Origin: Sneathiellales bacterium
GTDB taxonomy: Bacteria > Pseudomonadota > Alphaproteobacteria > Sneathiellales > Sneathiellaceae
Direction: 5' to 3'
Assembly: GCA_022360775.1 (NCBI GenBank)
Contig: JAKSCD010000201.1
Coordinates: 1 to 33,154, forward strand
DNA: 33,154 nt
Shown here piece by piece: positions 14,267-22,930 of the stretch. The notes under the pieces were generated by a model. It saw nothing but the letters and a program-made list of their open reading frames with translations, ran no database searches and had not been told where the DNA came from. The position numbers were made by a program, and so were the translations under genes. The stretch's first letter is position 1, and every line of letters starts with the position of its first letter.

Positions 14267-14917
14267 ATGCGTGCTCTACTCGTCGATAGGTCAGAAATTT
14301 GTAGAAACGGTTTCAAATTGGCATTGCAGGGTCGATTTGACGCATGCGATATCTGCGAGGCGAGTTCAATTGATGAAGCCCTTGAATGTATGGAAGATCA
14401 TGGTGTGGATATTGTTTTGCTCACCCTGGATCAACGCATTGACATGAAGGACCCGAAAGTCATCCTGCTTCAGGAAAATGCCGGCAAAACTCCAGTTCTC
14501 GTTGTCGGTGATGCTGTCAATAAATCCTATGTCAATGAAATGCTGCACCATAATGTCAAAGGTTTTCTCGATCGGTCTGCAACGCAAGAAGTAACCATCG
14601 CAGCAATTCAGCTCGTTCTGGCAGGTGGGCAGTATTTCCCCCCGGAAGCTCATGAAAGTCAGCAAACCCAGATGAGAAGTGCCAACGAACCATCTGTGAA
14701 ATTTGCTGAGGGAATAGGGCGTATCTTGACACCAAGACAGATAGAGGTCCTTCGGGCAATCTCTGAAGGGAAATCGAATAAAGCCATTGCGGATGAGCTC
14801 GGGATATCTCCGGGTACAGTAAAGGTTCATGTTTCTAATTTGATGAAAGACCTGCACGCAAAAAACAGAACGCAGGCTGTCTCAATTGCCAATAATCTGC
14901 ATCTGCTGAAACACTAG
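14267..14917 (+). CDS. LuxR/NarL-type regulator with degenerate receiver domain
   Basis: 216 residues from the ATG at 14267; the ORF-track start at 14207 is a TTG whose extra residues do not fit a receiver domain. The N-terminal receiver-like fold (about 1-120) begins MRALLVDRSE, with only one of the usual acidic pair. The phosphoacceptor position in VDIVLLTLD is T53, not Asp, and the conserved switch Lys is replaced (GFLDRS), so classical phosphorylation is unlikely. The C-terminal GerE helix-turn-helix is intact: LTPRQIEVLRAISEGKSNKA and GISPGTVKVHVSNLMKDL (about 144-190). It is presumably a DNA-binding regulator working without a histidine kinase. Neighbours are the divergent aminotransferase and the downstream GMC oxidoreductase; either could be a target. 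Confidence 0.88.
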   Translation: MRALLVDRSEICRNGFKLALQGRFDACDICEASSIDEALECMEDHGVDIVLLTLDQRIDMKDPKVILLQENAGKTPVLVVGDAVNKSYVNEMLHHNVKGFLDRSATQEVTIAAIQLVLAGGQYFPPEAHESQQTQMRSANEPSVKFAEGIGRILTPRQIEVLRAISEGKSNKAIADELGISPGTVKVHVSNLMKDLHAKNRTQAVSIANNLHLLKH

Positions 14918-15006
14918 CTTTTCAGGCTCTGGACCTTAAACCGTCTTAAAAATCTGTCGACTTGCCTGATGCCATTGGCTAAACCTTAAGACAGGGAGGT
15001 AAGTCC

Positions 15007-16620
15007 ATGACAAGTATCCAGGATTTTGGTTCATTCGATTTCATCATTGTCGGGGCCGGTTCAGCAGGTTGTGTCCTGGCAAACAGGCTTTCTGCACATC
15101 CATCTAACAAGGTATTACTTCTGGAAGCCGGTGATCGGGACAGTTATCCCTGGATCCATATTCCTATCGGGTATCTTTTCTGTATGGGGAACCCGAAAAC
15201 AGACTGGATGATGGTGACAGAGCCGGATAATGGGCTCAATGGGCGCTCCCTCAGTTATCCGCGCGGCAAAGTCCTTGGCGGATGTTCTTCGATAAACGGC
15301 ATGATCTATATGCGCGGGCAGGCCCGTGATTATGATCAATGGCGGCAGCTCGGAAATACGGGCTGGGGCTGGGACGATATTCTTCCTTATTTCACCAAAT
15401 CAGAACATTACCATGGCGGTGAAAGTGAGGTGCATGGAAGTGGAGGGGAATGGCGTGTTGAAAAACAGCGCCTCTCGTGGGAAATCCTCGATAGCTTTAG
15501 GGACGCTGCGGCGGAAATCGGGATTCCGAAAACCGATGATTTTAACCAGGGAAGTAACGAAGGCGCCGGGTATTTTGAGGTAAATCAAAGTGCCGGTATC
15601 CGCTGGAGTACAGCGAAAGCCTTTTTACGGCCCGCTGAAAAAAGAGAAAACCTGACCGTTCTGACAGGTGCGATGACAGATCATCTTATTCTGGAAGAGG
15701 GACGCATTGCCGGCGTTTGTTTTCGCTATCAGGGTAAAAAATCTGAAGCAAGAGCAGGAAAAGAAACGGTCCTTGCCGCGGGAGCGGTCAACTCGCCCAA
15801 AATACTGGAGTTATCAGGTATCGGGCGTCCGGATGTATTGGATGATTTTGGTATTCAGGTTCAGCATGCGCTGCTGGGTGTCGGGGAAAATCTTCAAGAT
15901 CATCTTCAGATCCGGACCGTCTTTAAACTTAAAAACGCAGAAACCCTGAACGAGAAATCCCAGTCCCTCCTTGGCAAAGCGAAGATGGGGCTGCAATATC
16001 TTGTCAGTCAATCCGGCCCATTATCCATGGCGCCAAGCCAGCTGGGTATTTTTGCCAAAAGTGACCCCAGTCTGGAAACACCGGATCTTGAATATCATAT
16101 CCAGCCATTGAGCACGGATAAACTGGGTGATCCTTTACATCCTTTTCCCGCAGTGACCGCATCCGTCTGTAACCTTAGGCCAGATAGCCGGGGGAGCATT
16201 CACCTGAAAAGCACCAATCCGGACGAGCAACCTGCCATAATGGCCAATTATCTCTCTGCGGAAACCGATAGAATGCTGGCATCAAAGAGTATTCGTCTGA
16301 CCCGCCAACTTCTGGCTGCCAAGGCGGTTGCCAAATACGAACCGGAAGAATTCCTGCCAGGAGCCTCAATCCAGAGTGATGAGGAGTTGGCAGTTGAGGC
16401 GGGTAATATTGCCACAACGATTTTCCATCCTGTAGGCACCTGTAAAATGGGTGCTGATCCCATGGCTGTTGTTGATGACCGATTGCGCTTGCAGGGGATG
16501 ACAGGCCTTCGAATTGTTGATGCTTCCATCATGCCGACAATAACATCTGGAAACACTAACTCGCCCGTCATTATGATTGCTGAAAAAGCGTCAGAAATGA
16601 TCCTTTCCGACAACAGTTAA
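15007..16620 (+). CDS. GMC-family FAD-dependent oxidoreductase
   Basis: A 537-residue enzyme of the glucose-methanol-choline family. FAD-binding FDFIIVGAGSAGCVLANRLS lies near the N-terminus (10-29), GMC signature 1 lies in PRGKVLGGCSSINGMIYMRG (about 85-104), signature 2 is GAVNSPKILELSGIG, and the C-terminal catalytic His/Asn region is IFHPVGTCKMG and TSGNTNSPVIMIAE. The start has GGGAGGT 6-7 nt upstream. Length and pattern fit choline-dehydrogenase-like or alcohol-dehydrogenase (AlkJ-like) enzymes. No betaine-aldehyde dehydrogenase or BetI is adjacent, so choline is not a safe substrate call. It is probably a monocistronic unit between the regulator and the haem operon. Confidence 0.9.
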   Translation: MTSIQDFGSFDFIIVGAGSAGCVLANRLSAHPSNKVLLLEAGDRDSYPWIHIPIGYLFCMGNPKTDWMMVTEPDNGLNGRSLSYPRGKVLGGCSSINGMIYMRGQARDYDQWRQLGNTGWGWDDILPYFTKSEHYHGGESEVHGSGGEWRVEKQRLSWEILDSFRDAAAEIGIPKTDDFNQGSNEGAGYFEVNQSAGIRWSTAKAFLRPAEKRENLTVLTGAMTDHLILEEGRIAGVCFRYQGKKSEARAGKETVLAAGAVNSPKILELSGIGRPDVLDDFGIQVQHALLGVGENLQDHLQIRTVFKLKNAETLNEKSQSLLGKAKMGLQYLVSQSGPLSMAPSQLGIFAKSDPSLETPDLEYHIQPLSTDKLGDPLHPFPAVTASVCNLRPDSRGSIHLKSTNPDEQPAIMANYLSAETDRMLASKSIRLTRQLLAAKAVAKYEPEEFLPGASIQSDEELAVEAGNIATTIFHPVGTCKMGADPMAVVDDRLRLQGMTGLRIVDASIMPTITSGNTNSPVIMIAEKASEMILSDNS

Positions 16621-16624
16621 TTTC

Positions 16625-16648
16625 TGCAATTGATAATAGTTCGCAATA
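16625..16648. promoter_or_regulatory. Putative Fur box 1 of the haem operon
   Basis: TGCAATTGATAATAGTTCGC shares the pattern TGATAATnnTTCGCAAT with the site upstream of the iron-linked gene at 11655. It lies just upstream of a possible -35 element (TTGACA, 16653-16658). Confidence 0.6.
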
Positions 16649-16681
16649 GCTATTGACAATAGAATACGCAATTGATAGTCA
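16644..16681 (+). promoter_or_regulatory. Putative promoter of the haem operon
   Basis: A consensus TTGACA (16653-16658) is followed 17 nt later by a poor -10 candidate TAGTCA (16676-16681). The -35 overlaps the perfect palindrome CAATAGCTATTG (16644-16655), and both Fur-like boxes flank or overlap the elements. This arrangement fits repression by an iron-loaded regulator. Confidence 0.4.
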
Positions 16682-16687
16682 TTCCGA
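16668..16687. promoter_or_regulatory. Putative Fur box 2 of the haem operon
   Basis: CGCAATTGATAGTCATTCCG resembles the Fur core (TGATAgTCATTC). It overlaps the likely -10 region, 27 nt before the hemP ATG. Confidence 0.58.
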
Positions 16688-16713
16688 AAATGAGTGATGT
16701 TAATTGATGGACT

Positions 16714-16887
16714 ATGAAAAAGCCAATGGTTGAAAAGATGACGCCTGACGTCCTGGAAAACCTGAAATCCGGGAAGGTAAGGAGTGATGATCTTTTTGGC
16801 GACAGTAAAGAGCTCATCATCATTCACGATAATCAGGAATACAGGATGCGAATTACCGGGAACGGAAAGCTAATCCTGACAAAATAA
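16714..16887 (+). CDS. hemP: Haemin uptake protein HemP
   Basis: A 57-codon gene missing from the ORF track. It translates to MKKPMVEKMTPDVLENLKSG and ends with ELIIIHDNQEYRMRITGNGK plus LILTK. The core LFG-x-x-x-ELIIIH-x-x-QEYRMRIT-x-x-GKLILTK is the HemP/HmuP family pattern (PF10636). Family members are about 50-65 residues and sit at the head of haem-uptake operons; in Bradyrhizobium and Burkholderia HmuP acts as a co-activator of the receptor gene. The start is not certain: ATG codons at 16714, 16726 and 16738 are all in frame and none has a strong ribosome site. Two Fur-like boxes lie directly upstream, and hmuR begins 92 nt downstream. Confidence 0.9.
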   Translation: MKKPMVEKMTPDVLENLKSGKVRSDDLFGDSKELIIIHDNQEYRMRITGNGKLILTK

Positions 16888-16979
16888 TAAGGCTTGTTGC
16901 ACGCCACCCAGCCAACGGAATTCCGACTAGCCAGGCAGCCAGCGATAAGAGCCCATAAAGTCAATATGAGGTACTCTTT

Positions 16980-18992
16980 ATGCGTGGTTCTTTGCGCGTG
17001 GCTCTGCAGGCCGCGCTTTTATCGACGACTGTTCTGACACCTGCCTTTGCAGCAGACGAGCAACCCGTTACTACACTGGATACGACAACGGTTTATGCCA
17101 CAAAAAGTGAGCAATCGACCTTCGATGTGCCGGCAATGGTCAATACCATTGATGCGGATGCACCTGGCAATGCAAATGCCGGTATGCTGCAGGATCTTAT
17201 TGATCACCAGGTTGGCGTGGAGGTTTCAGGCGGGCCCCGGTCCAATGGACAGGTTGTCAACATTCGTGGGTATTCGGATGAAGCGATTATCACGCTAATA
17301 GATGGCCGTCGGCAACAATTCCCGACCGGCCATGATGGACGCCAGTTTGTCGATCCCTCGCTTCTGAAAACTGTTGAGATTGTTCGAGGATCTTCCTCCT
17401 CTATTTATGGCGGCGGTGGTATTGGCGGGGTTATTGCTTTCGAAACCAAGGATGCGGCCGATCTTCTGGAGCCGGGTAAAGATTTCGGAGCCTCTACGTC
17501 TTTGCTTTTCAGAACCGGTAATAATACGGTCTCTCCGAACGTGACGGCATATGGCCTGTTGGGTGATTTTGATCTGGTCGGTAGCCTGACCTACAAGCGT
17601 GCCGGGGATATCGAGCAAGGTGATGGCGGAGAACTTGAATCAAAAGACCGAATTTACAATGCGATCCTGAAAGGCGCTTACACATTTAGCGATTTTCATA
17701 CAACGTCTCTCTCGGCGACTATCTTCAACAATGATGGTGAGGAGCCGAATAACCCTGCATCAACCGGAGATGTGATTGCCAAGGAAGTTTCTGATTATCA
17801 GTTTAGTTTCAAGTATGAGTATGAAAATCCTGAAGAGGATCTGATTAATCCCAAACTCCACCTTTATTATAATCTGACTAAAACGGATGAGCGTGATCTG
17901 GTTGGCGCCAATGCCGGACGGGTCCGCAGCAGAGATTTCGATACTCTCGGTTTTACTGCGGATAATCAAAGCCGCTTGAGCTTTGGAAATGATCACAATC
18001 ACACATTTTCATACGGTATCGAAGCTTACCGTGATACATTGGAGCCTTCCAGCACGACAGGAACCTTTGATGGTGTTCCTGATGCCCAATCCGATACTTT
18101 CGGGATCTATATCCAGGATGAAATTGACATTCGCACGAGTGCAGGACAGTTCCTGATTATTCCCGCGGTCCGCTATGACCATTACAGCAGTGAAGACAAT
18201 AACGGAAATGATCAAAGTGAAGGGGCATTCTCCCCGAAAATTGCTGTAACCTATAAGCCTGTTCCCGAATTTATGGTTTTCTCGAGTGTCGCACGCGCGT
18301 TTCGGGCACCAGCACTTATCGAAACCTATGCCACAGGTCTGCATTTTCCAGGGGGCGGTTTTATCCCGAACAACTTCTTTGTTCCTAATCCGGATTTGAA
18401 GCCAGAGACCGTCGATACTGTTGAAATTGGTGCCGGTGTGGATTTGAACAACGTCATTACTGAAAATGATGCTCTGCTTGTCAAAGGCTCTGTCTACCAA
18501 AGTTGGGGTAAGGATTTCATCGCACTCGATGTGGATGTCTTCGCCGGGACGACAGAAAATACAAATGTTCCCGATGCCAAACTTTTCGGCTGGGAGCTAG
18601 AAGGATCGTACGCCTATGGTCCATGGAACATCAGGACTGGCCTATCCTATGTTGAGGCAGAAAATGATGACACGGGTGAGTATCTCGCAAATTCCACTCC
18701 TGTCACTTTTGTAAGTGATCTCAGCTATACCGCTAAATCCATCGATAGCGTTATCGGCTGGCGCATGAAAGCGTCAGATGATGCGGATAAGGTGGAAGAT
18801 GGCGGGACGCAAACTGACGGATACACGATCCATGATGTGTATTACCGGTACGCCCCGCAAGAAGGACAATTCCAAAACCTGACCTTCGACTTCTCCATCG
18901 AAAATCTCTTTGACACGGAATATGTGCGCAAGGGTGCGGTGGTCTTCGAAGAAGGTGTGAGCTTTAATGCAAGAGTAGGATATAAATGGTAG
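16980..18992 (+). CDS. hmuR: TonB-dependent haem receptor HmuR
   Basis: A 670-residue outer-membrane receptor with a signal peptide (cleavage near PAFAADE), a TonB-box-like TTLDTTTVYAT, a plug domain (to about 150) and a 22-strand barrel ending in aromatic YKW. Haem-receptor hallmarks are clear: FRAP at 441-444 and NPDL at 470-473, with H455 between them, and H118 in FPTGHDGRQFVDP in the plug. These correspond to the two histidines needed for haem passage in Yersinia HemR. GAGGT 8 nt upstream supports the start. The stop overlaps the tonB start. It imports haem from haem or haemoproteins using TonB/ExbBD energy, and is probably induced by iron starvation. Confidence 0.93.
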   Translation: MRGSLRVALQAALLSTTVLTPAFAADEQPVTTLDTTTVYATKSEQSTFDVPAMVNTIDADAPGNANAGMLQDLIDHQVGVEVSGGPRSNGQVVNIRGYSDEAIITLIDGRRQQFPTGHDGRQFVDPSLLKTVEIVRGSSSSIYGGGGIGGVIAFETKDAADLLEPGKDFGASTSLLFRTGNNTVSPNVTAYGLLGDFDLVGSLTYKRAGDIEQGDGGELESKDRIYNAILKGAYTFSDFHTTSLSATIFNNDGEEPNNPASTGDVIAKEVSDYQFSFKYEYENPEEDLINPKLHLYYNLTKTDERDLVGANAGRVRSRDFDTLGFTADNQSRLSFGNDHNHTFSYGIEAYRDTLEPSSTTGTFDGVPDAQSDTFGIYIQDEIDIRTSAGQFLIIPAVRYDHYSSEDNNGNDQSEGAFSPKIAVTYKPVPEFMVFSSVARAFRAPALIETYATGLHFPGGGFIPNNFFVPNPDLKPETVDTVEIGAGVDLNNVITENDALLVKGSVYQSWGKDFIALDVDVFAGTTENTNVPDAKLFGWELEGSYAYGPWNIRTGLSYVEAENDDTGEYLANSTPVTFVSDLSYTAKSIDSVIGWRMKASDDADKVEDGGTQTDGYTIHDVYYRYAPQEGQFQNLTFDFSIENLFDTEYVRKGAVVFEEGVSFNARVGYKW

Positions 18993-19972
18993 CGATTGCT
19001 GCTTCAGTTTCTGAAAAACCGGTTTTTGATGGGGTGAGATGGATTTTCTTTCTCGCCCTTTCGGTGCTTTTGAACATTCTCATTCTCGCCAATGTTGACA
19101 TCAAATACAATGTCAAAGTCGTCGAGATACCGGAGCAGATCAGGGTGAGCTTTCGAAGCCTGGCCGGATCCGCGTCGGCTCCAGCACCTTCGGAAAAAGT
19201 TAGTACAGAAGCGGCCCTGCCAACATCTGTACCTGAACTTTCTGAACCGGTTGCTCAAATACCCGAAATTAAAACGCCTGATCCAGAGCCACAAACACCT
19301 GTGGTAACCAAAACAGCACAGATGGATCCAGTGATTACTCAGCCACAGGCGATAAAAGCGTTGCCTTTGGTTGCAGAGAAGAGGGAACAGGCCGACCCAC
19401 CAAAACCGGTTCCTGAAGTGGATAGGGTGGTCGCCCAAGCGCCGCGACCAAAACGTAAACCCCGGAATATGAGGATCACTCAACCGGTTAAGGATCCTGC
19501 ATCGCAATCGATTGAAAAGAAAAAAGTACTGGCGAAACCTCTACCGGAAGAGAAACCTGTAACTGAAACACGGCTTCAGCCCGATAGAGCGATTGAAATT
19601 CCAGAGGAAATCCAGAAATCAAGCGCTTTGGAGGCAACGAGTAAGCAAGATACATCAAAAACGGATCTGAACGAAACTGGGGCGGGACCTTCCACGATTA
19701 TTTCAGAGGCCCAGTATAAATACAGAAAACCGATAGTCTACCCGACGCAAGCGCGCAGAAGAGGACAGCAAGGTCAGGTCAAACTCCATGTTCTGATTTC
19801 CGAAAACGGACGTCCGATGGAGTTGAAAGTCGCGCAATCTTCCGGCTTTTCTTTGCTGGATAAGGCTGCACTGGCAGCCGTAAAAAAATGGGAATTTATT
19901 CCCCCTGTTACCAACAATAAAACTCAACTGAGCTGGGTTAGTGTACCGGTCGATTTTGTTCTTCGCCGCTAA
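18986..19972 (+). CDS. tonB: TonB-family energy transducer
   Basis: A 328-residue protein with one N-terminal membrane anchor (about 15-33, IFFLALSVLLNILILA) and a long Pro/Glu/Lys-rich periplasmic spacer (about 55-225). The C-terminal TonB domain spans about 240-328 (YPTQARRRGQQGQVKLHVLI, SSGFSLLDKAALAAVKKWEF). It couples the proton-motive force from ExbB-ExbD to the HmuR receptor. The spacer is long compared with E. coli TonB (239 residues in total), and basic patches such as PRPKRKPR occur in it. The ATG overlaps the hmuR stop by 7 nt, so it is probably a dedicated TonB for this receptor. Confidence 0.92.
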   Translation: MVAIAASVSEKPVFDGVRWIFFLALSVLLNILILANVDIKYNVKVVEIPEQIRVSFRSLAGSASAPAPSEKVSTEAALPTSVPELSEPVAQIPEIKTPDPEPQTPVVTKTAQMDPVITQPQAIKALPLVAEKREQADPPKPVPEVDRVVAQAPRPKRKPRNMRITQPVKDPASQSIEKKKVLAKPLPEEKPVTETRLQPDRAIEIPEEIQKSSALEATSKQDTSKTDLNETGAGPSTIISEAQYKYRKPIVYPTQARRRGQQGQVKLHVLISENGRPMELKVAQSSGFSLLDKAALAAVKKWEFIPPVTNNKTQLSWVSVPVDFVLRR

Positions 19973-20009
19973 ACGCCCTGGATCAAACCTATTGTCTAAG
20001 GAAAAGATC

Positions 20010-21077
20010 ATGAAAAATGCAGAACAGATCAAAACTGAATATGAGACACTGAAAGCGGATAATCCGAAAATGCGGATGAAAGACGCAGCAGATGCCTTGA
20101 AGGTGAGCGAAGGGCAACTTATTGCCGCCCAGATGGGAGAGCATATTATCCGTCTTCGCAACGAGCCTATTGAAATTCTGAAAGCCGTTGAAAGTCTTGG
20201 TGAAGTCATGGCGCTCTCCCGCAATCAGAACTGCGTGCATGAACGTAAAGGTGTCTATCAGAAGCTTCAGGTTTTTGGAAAAGGCGCTGCCCAGCACGTC
20301 CTGATGATCAATCCGGATATTGATCTCAGAATTTTCATCAGTCAGTGGACCTATGTATTTGCAGTTCTGCAGAAGTCAGAAGAGGGACCCCGCAGTAGCC
20401 TTCAGTTTTTCGATAAAGCCGGTGTTGCAATTCATAAAATTTACCTGACAGAGCATTCCAACAACGATGCCTTCGCGCCTTTGGTCGATCAGTTCCGTGA
20501 TAACGAACAGATCGCCGACCTGGACGTCACAGCCTATGAAGAGGATACAAAGCTAAAAACCGATGATGAGGTGAATTGGGAACGTTTTCGCAGCGAATGG
20601 GAAGGGATGCAGGATGTGCATGAGTTCTTCCCGCTTCTCAGAAAATTCAAGGTGACCCGCCTTCAGGGACATCGCCATATCGGTCATGATTTCGCCATGC
20701 CTGTTGAAAATGATGCCGCCCGTAAAGTTCTGGATATGGCTGCGGAACGGGATTTCGAAATCATGGTCTTTGTCGGTAACCGCGGAATTGTCCAGATCCA
20801 TACCGGCCAGCTTGAAAATCTGAAGGAATTCGGATCCTGGTACAATGTACTGGATAAAAAGTTCAATCTGCATCTGGATGAAAGCGGTATTTCAGAAAGC
20901 TGGATCACACGCAAACCAACCAAGGATGGATTGATCAGCTCCCTTGAAGTTTTTGATAAAAATGGTGACCTGATCGTTACCTTCTTCGGTCGCCGAGTAG
21001 AAGGTAATCCCGAGCAGGAATTGTGGCGCGAAATTCTTGCGCAAATTCCGGGCAAGGACACCAAGAATGCTGCTTGA
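20010..21077 (+). CDS. hmuS: HmuS/HemS-type haemin-handling protein
   Basis: 355 residues from the ATG at 20010, which has AAGGAAAAG upstream; the ORF-track start at 19941 lies inside tonB and is rejected. It shows the two-repeat HemS/ChuS/PhuS architecture: an N-terminal half (LKADNPKMRMKDAADALKVS, ALSRNQNCVHERKG) and a C-terminal half (VHEFFPLLRKFKVTRLQ, MVFVGNRGIVQIHTG, WITRKPTKDGLISSLEVFD). The histidine in DVHEFFPLL is at the position expected for the family's haem ligand (inference). Family members take up haem in the cytoplasm and degrade it or pass it to haem oxygenase. It overlaps exbB by 11 nt. Confidence 0.93.
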   Translation: MKNAEQIKTEYETLKADNPKMRMKDAADALKVSEGQLIAAQMGEHIIRLRNEPIEILKAVESLGEVMALSRNQNCVHERKGVYQKLQVFGKGAAQHVLMINPDIDLRIFISQWTYVFAVLQKSEEGPRSSLQFFDKAGVAIHKIYLTEHSNNDAFAPLVDQFRDNEQIADLDVTAYEEDTKLKTDDEVNWERFRSEWEGMQDVHEFFPLLRKFKVTRLQGHRHIGHDFAMPVENDAARKVLDMAAERDFEIMVFVGNRGIVQIHTGQLENLKEFGSWYNVLDKKFNLHLDESGISESWITRKPTKDGLISSLEVFDKNGDLIVTFFGRRVEGNPEQELWREILAQIPGKDTKNAA

Positions 21078-21654
21078 GGATTTTCACAAGCTTGGACCAA
21101 TGGGATGGCCATTGGTCCTTTGTTCCATACTGGCAATGATGGTCTGCCTTGAAAGACTGATTTTTGTGCTGCGATTGCGTTTGACGCTCGGGCGTCATTT
21201 GCAAGCGCTGACAAAAATTGCCAAGGACTATTCGCTCAATTCTAAGGCATTAAGGGATGAAGCGATCACCCTGGGTCTGGAGACACTGAAAGCCAAGGCT
21301 ATGTCCGGGATCAGGTTTTTGAGGCTCATCGCAACTTTGAGCCCACTCATTGGGCTTCTGGGAACGATATTCGGTATTGTGACGGCCTTTCAGATCATTG
21401 CGGCGCAAACCGGCCCGGTATCACCAAATCTGATCGCAGATGGGCTTTGGGCAGCTTTGCTGACAACTGCTTTTGGGCTGCTGATTGCCTTGCCAACACT
21501 TTTCGCGGCTTATATTTTTCAGCATTTATCCGATCGTTTTCTGGGACAGCTTGTAAATTCTCTGAACGCCTTATCGCTGGAAATGGAGAAGGAAAATGAG
21601 GCGAGGCTAGCTTCGTCCTCTGCACCCTTTCCCGCCAGGGGGAAAGTTGCATGA
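21067..21654 (+). CDS. exbB: ExbB-type proton-channel protein
   Basis: 195 residues from the ATG at 21067, with AAGGA 8 nt upstream; the ORF-track start at 21037 is a TTG inside hmuS. It has three membrane helices and the MotA/TolQ/ExbB core LRLIATLSPLIGLLGTIFGI, then LWAALLTTAFGLLIALPTLF. With ExbD it forms the inner-membrane proton channel that powers TonB. The start overlaps the hmuS stop and the stop overlaps the exbD start, so it is tightly coupled within the haem operon. Confidence 0.93.
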   Translation: MLLEDFHKLGPMGWPLVLCSILAMMVCLERLIFVLRLRLTLGRHLQALTKIAKDYSLNSKALRDEAITLGLETLKAKAMSGIRFLRLIATLSPLIGLLGTIFGIVTAFQIIAAQTGPVSPNLIADGLWAALLTTAFGLLIALPTLFAAYIFQHLSDRFLGQLVNSLNALSLEMEKENEARLASSSAPFPARGKVA

Positions 21655-22082
21655 TCTCCCTTAATTCCGGTGGAGAAGGGGATGCGGGACTTGCTGATCT
21701 GGCGCCGGACCTGACACCTATGCTGGATATTCTCTTTATCCTTCTGGTTTTTTTCATGCTGACAGCGGGGGCCGTCTTTCAATCCCTGGATCTTACATTG
21801 CCAGAGGATAAAACCGATAGCGTTCCCCCTCTGGAAGCTGCACAGCATATTGTTGTCGAGATTAAGAAGAACGAATATCTGATTGATAAAAAATCACTGA
21901 AAGATATTGCTGCCTTCAAAAGCGCTTTTAGCAAAATCCGTCAGGACTTTCCAAAACGGGAAGTAGTCATTGCCGGTGATAAAGAGGTTTCAATCGAACG
22001 CTTTTTAGAAATTCTGACTTACCTGAAAAGCCAGAAAATCGATGCCGCAAATATACTCATGTTGAAAGGATCTTCTCAATGA
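21651..22082 (+). CDS. exbD: ExbD-type proton-channel protein
   Basis: 143 residues with a short cytoplasmic N-terminus, one membrane helix and a periplasmic domain. PDLTPMLDILFILLVFFMLT carries the membrane aspartate that conducts protons in ExbD/TolR proteins. The C-terminal part (VIAGDKEVSIERFLEILTYL) is the usual periplasmic fold. It overlaps exbB by 4 nt (ATGA) and hmuT by 4 nt (ATGA), so exbB, exbD and hmuT are coupled. Confidence 0.93.
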   Translation: MISLNSGGEGDAGLADLAPDLTPMLDILFILLVFFMLTAGAVFQSLDLTLPEDKTDSVPPLEAAQHIVVEIKKNEYLIDKKSLKDIAAFKSAFSKIRQDFPKREVVIAGDKEVSIERFLEILTYLKSQKIDAANILMLKGSSQ

Positions 22083-22918
22083 GATCACTGTTATTGGCCT
22101 GTGTAATGGTTCTCACAGGTGTGTTTCCAGCTCTAGCGGAAGAAGCAAATAAGCGAATTGTTTCCGTAGGGGGCGGGGTGACCGAAATTCTCTATGAATT
22201 GGGTCTTGGCAAGCAGATTGTCGGAAGCGATACGACAAGCTATTACCCGCCTGAAGCAAACAAACATCCCAAAGTTGGATATCAACGTGCCCTTTCTGCG
22301 GAAGGTGTGCTCTCTTTATCTCCGGAAATTATTGTTACAACCACGGATGCCGGTCCGCCACCTGTTGTAAAACAGATTGAGGCTATCGGGGTAAAGCGGA
22401 TTAACGTGAAAGCTGCGAAAGACTTTAATCAGACACTTGCAAATATTGAGACAATTGCAAATGAACTGGGTGTCGGGAAAAAGGGACAGTCCCTCGTTGA
22501 AGCCCTTAAAACAGATCGCAAGGCACTGCAGCAAAGAGTTGAAAAAGCAGGGTCCAAGCCGAAGATCATGTTTGTCATGCAGCATGGCGGAAGCCCGATG
22601 ATGGTGGCGGGGACGCAGACGTCAGCAGAAAGCGTAATCCAGATGGCAGGCGGCGTGAATGTTGTCGGTGAGTTTGAAGGATTTCGGCCTTTAACAGCTG
22701 AGTCCCTGGTAGAGAAAAAACCGGATTATATTCTGACAACTGATCTCGGACTTAAAACCGTGGGGGGCATGGCGGGAATTCTCAGACTCCCGGGCATGGA
22801 TCTAACGCCAGCCGGTAGAAACAAGAAGATTATTTCGATGGACACACTTCTTTTGCTGGGCTTTGGACCGCGTACTGTTGACGCTGCTGAGGAGCTGTTT
22901 GAGAAAATTCACAACTAA
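22079..22918 (+). CDS. hmuT: Periplasmic haem-binding protein HmuT
   Basis: 279 residues with a signal peptide (cleaved near PALAEEA) and the class III binding-protein fold: KRIVSVGGGVTEILYELG, LGKQIVGSDTTSYYPPEA, HPKVGYQRALSAEGVLSLSP, and near the end MDTLLLLGFGPRTVDAAEEL. This matches HmuT/ShuT/PhuT, which carry haem from the receptor to the HmuUV importer. AAAGGA precedes the ATG. Tyrosines in TTSYYPPEA and GYQRA are candidates for haem ligation, by analogy only. Confidence 0.92.
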   Translation: MRSLLLACVMVLTGVFPALAEEANKRIVSVGGGVTEILYELGLGKQIVGSDTTSYYPPEANKHPKVGYQRALSAEGVLSLSPEIIVTTTDAGPPPVVKQIEAIGVKRINVKAAKDFNQTLANIETIANELGVGKKGQSLVEALKTDRKALQQRVEKAGSKPKIMFVMQHGGSPMMVAGTQTSAESVIQMAGGVNVVGEFEGFRPLTAESLVEKKPDYILTTDLGLKTVGGMAGILRLPGMDLTPAGRNKKIISMDTLLLLGFGPRTVDAAEELFEKIHN

Positions 22919-22930
22919 TCTGGATTTAAT

